DNA of 35,576 nucleotides from an uncultured Actinomyces sp. (GTDB taxonomy: Bacteria; Actinomycetota; Actinomycetes; Actinomycetales; Actinomycetaceae): contig CAKAPY010000002.1 of NCBI GenBank assembly GCA_916719935.1, forward strand, positions 1-35,576, in the 5' to 3' direction. Below are positions 31,898 to 35,576 of this stretch, one piece after another. The notes under the pieces are model-generated. The model searched no databases and was not told the DNA's origin. It was given only the letters and a program-made list of their open reading frames with translations. The translations under genes were made by a program, and so were the position numbers. Numbering within the stretch: position 1 is the first letter of the stretch; every line of letters begins with the position of its first letter.

Positions 31898-33190
31898 ATG
31901 CCCTCCGGACACTTTTCGCCGATCCCTACCCTGTACTGCTGGGTTGAGCGCATCGATCCTTCCTCCCCTCACGGGCATCTTCCATTGACCTCTTTCCTTC
32001 CCACCTCTGAGCTTTGCGCGTGGATTCGCGACGAGGCCATGGTCGGCTGGGGGCAAGCGTGGCGTTGGCAGCGCGGGAAGGACCGTCCTCCCCTTGTCGA
32101 GGCCGGGGAGAACGCAGCGATTACCGAAGCTGCGCGAGTGTGGGATTTAGTTCGCGAAAAAGCACTGATCCACTGGGCTGAAGGCGCGCGTAATGCGTGG
32201 GGCCCTGATTTACCCGCCCTTCCGATTGCTTTTGCATCTTGCGCTTTTGAGGACGACGGGGAACGTGTTCTGGTTGTGCCGACTTTTCTCATCATCACTC
32301 GCGGTTCGACGCGTTTCTTGGTGACGAGCTCAATCGATTCGCGTGACAAGCCTGTTTTTGATGCCGAGATTATCGATCACCAACTCCCACCTTCCAAAAC
32401 GCTGAGTATTGGCCCCGGTGCCATGAGCGAGAAGGCATGGTGCGGCGCGGTTGATGAAATCATCGATGCCCTTCGTAATGAAGAGGCAGGAAAAGTTGTC
32501 ATGGCCCGCGACATGACGATCATTTCCGACTCTCCCTTTGATCAGGCTGCTTTGATTGAGCATCTGCATCAGCGTTACCCCCAAACCTGGACCTTCGCCG
32601 TTGCAGGCTTAATTGGTGCGACCCCAGAAATGCTGGTCTCCCTTCACCAGGGAAAGCTCCATTCGCGCATCCTTGCAGGAAGCAGCAAACCCGAGGATGC
32701 AGGTTCGCTCCCACTATCTTTAAAGGATCGTTCCGAACATCTCTTTGCAGTCGAGTCCGTCGTGGCCGCACTTCTTTCTGTAGCGCAGGATGTTCAAGCA
32801 CCCGCACGTCCCGATGTACTGATTCTTCCCAATATTGCCCACCTCAGTTCTGATGTATACGCAACTTTCCCCCAGGGAAGCGTTCTTGATGCGGTGGCAC
32901 AACTGCATCCCACTGCCGCGGTGTGCGGAACTCCAACTGATGACGCACTGGACCTCATCCACGCCTACGAGCGCACGGAACGCGAACGTTATTCAGGCCC
33001 GGTTGGCTGGATTGACGGTGCGGGAAATGGGGAATTTGGCATTGCTCTGCGCTGCGGTCAATTAGAGAACAACGACCGCACCTTGAGGATCTTCGCCGGC
33101 TGCGGAATCATGCCAGATTCATTATCCCGCAGCGAATTGGAGGAGACCCAGACCAAGATGCGGCCGTTGCTCGAGGTATTAAACCTTTAG
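31898..33190 (+). CDS. menF: Isochorismate synthase (MenF/EntC family)
   Basis: Converts chorismate to isochorismate, the entry step of menaquinone synthesis, in the cytoplasm. The chorismate-binding domain fills the C-terminal 260 residues. GKVVMARD holds Lys199, aligning with the water-activating Lys of the family, and AGLIGATPEMLVS carries a conserved Glu. SRILAGS, HPTAAVCGTP, ERYSGPVGW and FAGCGIMPDS follow in the canonical order. The length of 430 residues is usual. Isochorismate synthase is favoured over anthranilate or salicylate synthase because menD and menG are neighbours. The gene ends one base from the stop of the convergent htrA gene. Confidence 0.93.
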   Translation: MPSGHFSPIPTLYCWVERIDPSSPHGHLPLTSFLPTSELCAWIRDEAMVGWGQAWRWQRGKDRPPLVEAGENAAITEAARVWDLVREKALIHWAEGARNAWGPDLPALPIAFASCAFEDDGERVLVVPTFLIITRGSTRFLVTSSIDSRDKPVFDAEIIDHQLPPSKTLSIGPGAMSEKAWCGAVDEIIDALRNEEAGKVVMARDMTIISDSPFDQAALIEHLHQRYPQTWTFAVAGLIGATPEMLVSLHQGKLHSRILAGSSKPEDAGSLPLSLKDRSEHLFAVESVVAALLSVAQDVQAPARPDVLILPNIAHLSSDVYATFPQGSVLDAVAQLHPTAAVCGTPTDDALDLIHAYERTERERYSGPVGWIDGAGNGEFGIALRCGQLENNDRTLRIFAGCGIMPDSLSRSELEETQTKMRPLLEVLNL

Positions 33191-33191
33191 C

Positions 33192-34625
33192 TCAGTGCTC
33201 TGACTGAAGCGTGACCTTTGCAGTGTTCTCAACGCCATCACGCACGTAAGTGACGCTCACTTCTTGGCCGCCCGTGTAGCGACGGACATAACCGACCAAG
33301 GACTGCGCCGAGGTGACAGTGTTCCCATCAATCTTGGTAATCACGTCCCCGGCCTTCAAACCTGCAGCTTCAGCTCCAGACCCCTGGCTCACACCAGAAA
33401 TCTGCGCGCCCGCACGGGTGTCATTTCCTACTCGCGCGGCACCGGTAGTGACAGTGACGCCCAAGCGAGCATGGTCAACTGTTCCGTTTTGAATGAGCTG
33501 ATTGACAACCGAAACAACCAGGTCAGAAGGAATCGCGAATCCCAGACCGATCGATCCCGCCTCAGAGTTCGACGATGAGGAGAGCGATGCAATTGAGGAG
33601 TTAATACCGATCACTTGGCCATGTTCATTAAATAGCGGGCCACCGGAGTTACCCGGGTTGATCGAGGCATCAACCTGGATGGCATTCGTTGTGATCGATT
33701 GACTCTGGTTTCCCTGCTGCTGAAGCTGACCGAAGGGGTCCTTAGAGTTGTCCTGGTTTTGCGATTCCGAGGCTTGCACCTGAACAGGACGATTGAGAGC
33801 AGAGACAATACCCGTTGTCACCGTATTCGAGAGGCCAAGAGGCGAACCAATGGCCATGACGGGCTGACCAACCTTGAGATCAGAGGATTGCCCAAACTGG
33901 GCAGCAACAAGGTCTGAGGGCGGATTCACCAAGCGAATTACCGCGAGGTCAGTGCTCTTATCTGTACCAACAATCTTTGCTTCGTAGATTCTGCCATCAG
34001 TGAGGGTGACTTGAATCCGTCCACTTCCATCAACGACCGAGGAAATGACGTGGTAGTTGGTGACGATGTTTCCAGAGGAGTCGACGATCGCACCCGAGCC
34101 AATTCCCGAGGAATTCTGAGCCGAAACAGAAATAGTGACGACAGCGGGAGATACGGTTTTTGCGACGTTCTCCCAATCAACTGCGGTTCCAGCGGAACTG
34201 CTCTGAGCGGGTGCGGAGGTCTGACTGACCAGCGGGGTTGTCACTGAAGAATGCAGGTTTTGCCCGATGACCAATGTTCCTCCGATGGCCAAGCCTGCGG
34301 TGCAGGCCATCGCCAGGACAAGTGCTCCCCAGCCGGGCCCTCGGCGGGGGTTATGCGTCTCAAGAAGAGTGGGGGTCGAACCTGCGGGAACTCCAGCTAG
34401 ACTTCCTCCCTCTGCCGAGGCCTCGGATGAAGGGGGCTGAGCAGAACCAGGAGTGTATGCTGCTCCACTTTCAGAAGTGACGGGAGTTACTGCAGGGAGC
34501 GGCGCAGTTTCGTGCTGCATCGGCACAGACGCGCCGCCTTCTTGCGAGGCCGATTGCTGGGCGAGTTCTTGCGCGTCAGGTTGAAAGCGCGCATCACCTT
34601 GAGGAGTGGTTTCTTCTGGATTCAT
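33192..34625 (-). CDS. HtrA/DegP-like membrane-anchored serine protease with PDZ domain
   Basis: Envelope quality-control protease of family S1C, 477 residues. A cytoplasmic Gln/Pro/Ser-rich stretch (1-98) precedes one transmembrane helix (about 99-121). The trypsin-like domain has the intact triad: His192 in TNYHVI, Asp226 in STDLAVIRL and Ser327 in PGNSGGPL. A single PDZ domain follows (about 385-470) with GAEAAGLKAGDVITKIDG. This is the topology of mycobacterial HtrA/PepD-type proteins. The ATG at 34625 is chosen over an in-frame TTG two codons earlier; the ribosome site is weak. It follows menD by 44 bases on the same strand and ends one base from menF. Confidence 0.94.
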   Translation of the reverse strand: MNPEETTPQGDARFQPDAQELAQQSASQEGGASVPMQHETAPLPAVTPVTSESGAAYTPGSAQPPSSEASAEGGSLAGVPAGSTPTLLETHNPRRGPGWGALVLAMACTAGLAIGGTLVIGQNLHSSVTTPLVSQTSAPAQSSSAGTAVDWENVAKTVSPAVVTISVSAQNSSGIGSGAIVDSSGNIVTNYHVISSVVDGSGRIQVTLTDGRIYEAKIVGTDKSTDLAVIRLVNPPSDLVAAQFGQSSDLKVGQPVMAIGSPLGLSNTVTTGIVSALNRPVQVQASESQNQDNSKDPFGQLQQQGNQSQSITTNAIQVDASINPGNSGGPLFNEHGQVIGINSSIASLSSSSNSEAGSIGLGFAIPSDLVVSVVNQLIQNGTVDHARLGVTVTTGAARVGNDTRAGAQISGVSQGSGAEAAGLKAGDVITKIDGNTVTSAQSLVGYVRRYTGGQEVSVTYVRDGVENTAKVTLQSEH

Positions 34626-34669
34626 GACCAACCCATCTCATTTCGTTATCAAATCGTTACATTAGCATC

Positions 34670-35576
34670 CTACAACGATCGCAAAAATGCAATATCTTCA
34701 GTCGGTCGAGAGACGCAGAGCTGCAGCACTTCCAGCCCATCAGCTTCTGTATTCAAAATCGCTCGAAGCTCCAGCATTGAACTCACACGGCGAATCTTCG
34801 CCCCATACGCCTGAGCAAGCGCAGTGATATCCACGCGCTGAGCGACTCCGAAATAGCGCTCATACACAGCCTTCGAAGCACGCTGACCATGCTCCAAACT
34901 CTCAAAAATCGAGCCTCCCTGGTCATCCAGGACAATGACCCGACAGCGGGGGAATTCCTCTCCGAGAGGCATTCCCATCCCAGAGGCATCATGCAAGAAA
35001 GTTAAGTCCCCCATTACGGCGTGAACCGTTGGCGGGCATTCATATGATTCTTCCAATGCGCGCGCCCAGCCAAGAGCCGTCGACACATTTCCGTCAATTC
35101 CCGCAAGTCCGCGGCTCGACCACACCTGCTCGGGGCCTTGGTGATCACTCTCAGAATTCCCCTTCGGAACGTAGCCTTGGCGTCCGGCAATAAGATCCGC
35201 GACCCTGACGGGATTCGACGCGCCAAGGAAAATATGAGAACACTCTTGCCATACGGCATCAAGAACACCAATTTCGCTGATCTCATCACCATAGGAATTG
35301 ATCAGTTCATCAACCCCGCGAGCCACCGATTGAGCACGCGCAGACAAGTCTTCACACAAAGAACTTTGGATGGCTGCATCCACGCGATCGGATTGGGTGA
35401 GCGACGAAACAACGCAGCTTGCCATGCCATGCAGATCCGTCCACGCTGCATAGGGAGAGACAACAATAACGCGCTTATCAGAAGCCAGAAGTTTCTGGAT
35501 CGGACGCGACAATGTTGGGCGCCCAGTGACAACAATTTGACCGATTCGTGCGACAACATCAGGATCCGCACACAGA
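34670..35576 (-). CDS. menD: 2-succinyl-5-enolpyruvyl-6-hydroxy-3-cyclohexene-1-carboxylate synthase, C-terminal part
   Basis: Thiamine-diphosphate enzyme joining isochorismate and 2-oxoglutarate in menaquinone synthesis. Only about the last 302 codons are in the window; the reading frame is open to the right edge, so the start is outside. VVTGRPTLSRPIQKLL marks the middle domain. STALGWARALEE, VMGDLTFLHDASG (ThDP/metal-binding GDL motif) and VLDDQGGSIFESLEHG are characteristic of MenD in the C-terminal domain. The normal protein is about 540-600 residues. The TAG stop is at 34672-34670, 44 bases before htrA. Confidence 0.93.
   Translation of the reverse strand, partial: LCADPDVVARIGQIVVTGRPTLSRPIQKLLASDKRVIVVSPYAAWTDLHGMASCVVSSLTQSDRVDAAIQSSLCEDLSARAQSVARGVDELINSYGDEISEIGVLDAVWQECSHIFLGASNPVRVADLIAGRQGYVPKGNSESDHQGPEQVWSSRGLAGIDGNVSTALGWARALEESYECPPTVHAVMGDLTFLHDASGMGMPLGEEFPRCRVIVLDDQGGSIFESLEHGQRASKAVYERYFGVAQRVDITALAQAYGAKIRRVSSMLELRAILNTEADGLEVLQLCVSRPTEDIAFLRSL

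Noticed and set aside
1..35576. CRISPR array or tandem repeats
   Set aside because: No regularly spaced direct repeats were seen on reading through; the only repeats are the hairpins and operator-like palindromes listed.

Overview
The window reads as chromosomal DNA of a moderately high-GC actinomycete. The supporting features are a complete 14-gene nuoA-N operon with actinobacterial traits (a long NuoJ tail, a fused-looking polyprenyl synthase/MenJ setting), an FprA-type NADPH reductase, menaquinone genes, GTG starts, a ROK repressor and a surface protein ending in an LAxTG sorting signal. The Actinomycetaceae or a neighbouring host-associated family is my best guess; the genus cannot be fixed from this sequence alone.

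Layout. 1-67: 5' part of a tRNA-Tyr on the minus strand. 171-674 (+): yajQ. 811-4349 (-): htpX, fprA and a trans-polyprenyl diphosphate synthase. 4346-20197 (-): nuoN back to nuoA, with neighbours mostly overlapping by 1-8 bases or separated by about 15. 20232-21509 (-): a geranylgeranyl-reductase-family (MenJ-like) flavoprotein that opens the nuo transcript. 21699-30975: a sugar-utilisation cassette. It holds a GH36-type alpha-galactosidase, an ABC sugar-binding lipoprotein and two permeases (-), then a divergent cell-wall-anchored DUF4874/DUF4832-like putative glycosidase (+), a ROK repressor (+), and a Gfo/Idh/MocA oxidoreductase (-). 31107-35576: menG (-), menF (+), an htrA/degP-like membrane protease (-), and the 3' part of menD (-), cut by the window end.

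How it fits together. Complex I passes electrons from NADH to menaquinone. The genes that make and saturate the menaquinone tail (polyprenyl synthase, MenJ-like reductase) sit at the two ends of the nuo gene string, and the polyprenyl synthase start is coupled to the nuoN stop by a GTGA overlap. MenD, MenF and MenG supply the naphthoquinone head group steps. From memory, the order menD / ubiE-menG / MenJ / polyprenyl synthase / htpX / yajQ is an old actinobacterial neighbourhood. Here it is split by the sugar cassette between menG and the MenJ-like gene.

The sugar cassette looks like one regulon. A 21-base inverted repeat, TTTGTCAA-N5-TTGACAAA, lies between the divergent transporter and surface-enzyme genes, and a degenerate copy sharing a 12-base exact core lies in the promoter of the oxidoreductase. 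In both places the second half-site coincides with the predicted -35 box, as expected for a repressor operator. The proposed flow is extracellular processing by the anchored protein, import by the ABC transporter (its ATPase must be encoded elsewhere), and cytoplasmic alpha-galactosidase and oxidoreductase action, under ROK control. The substrate is unknown. This cassette is the best candidate for an undescribed system in the window.
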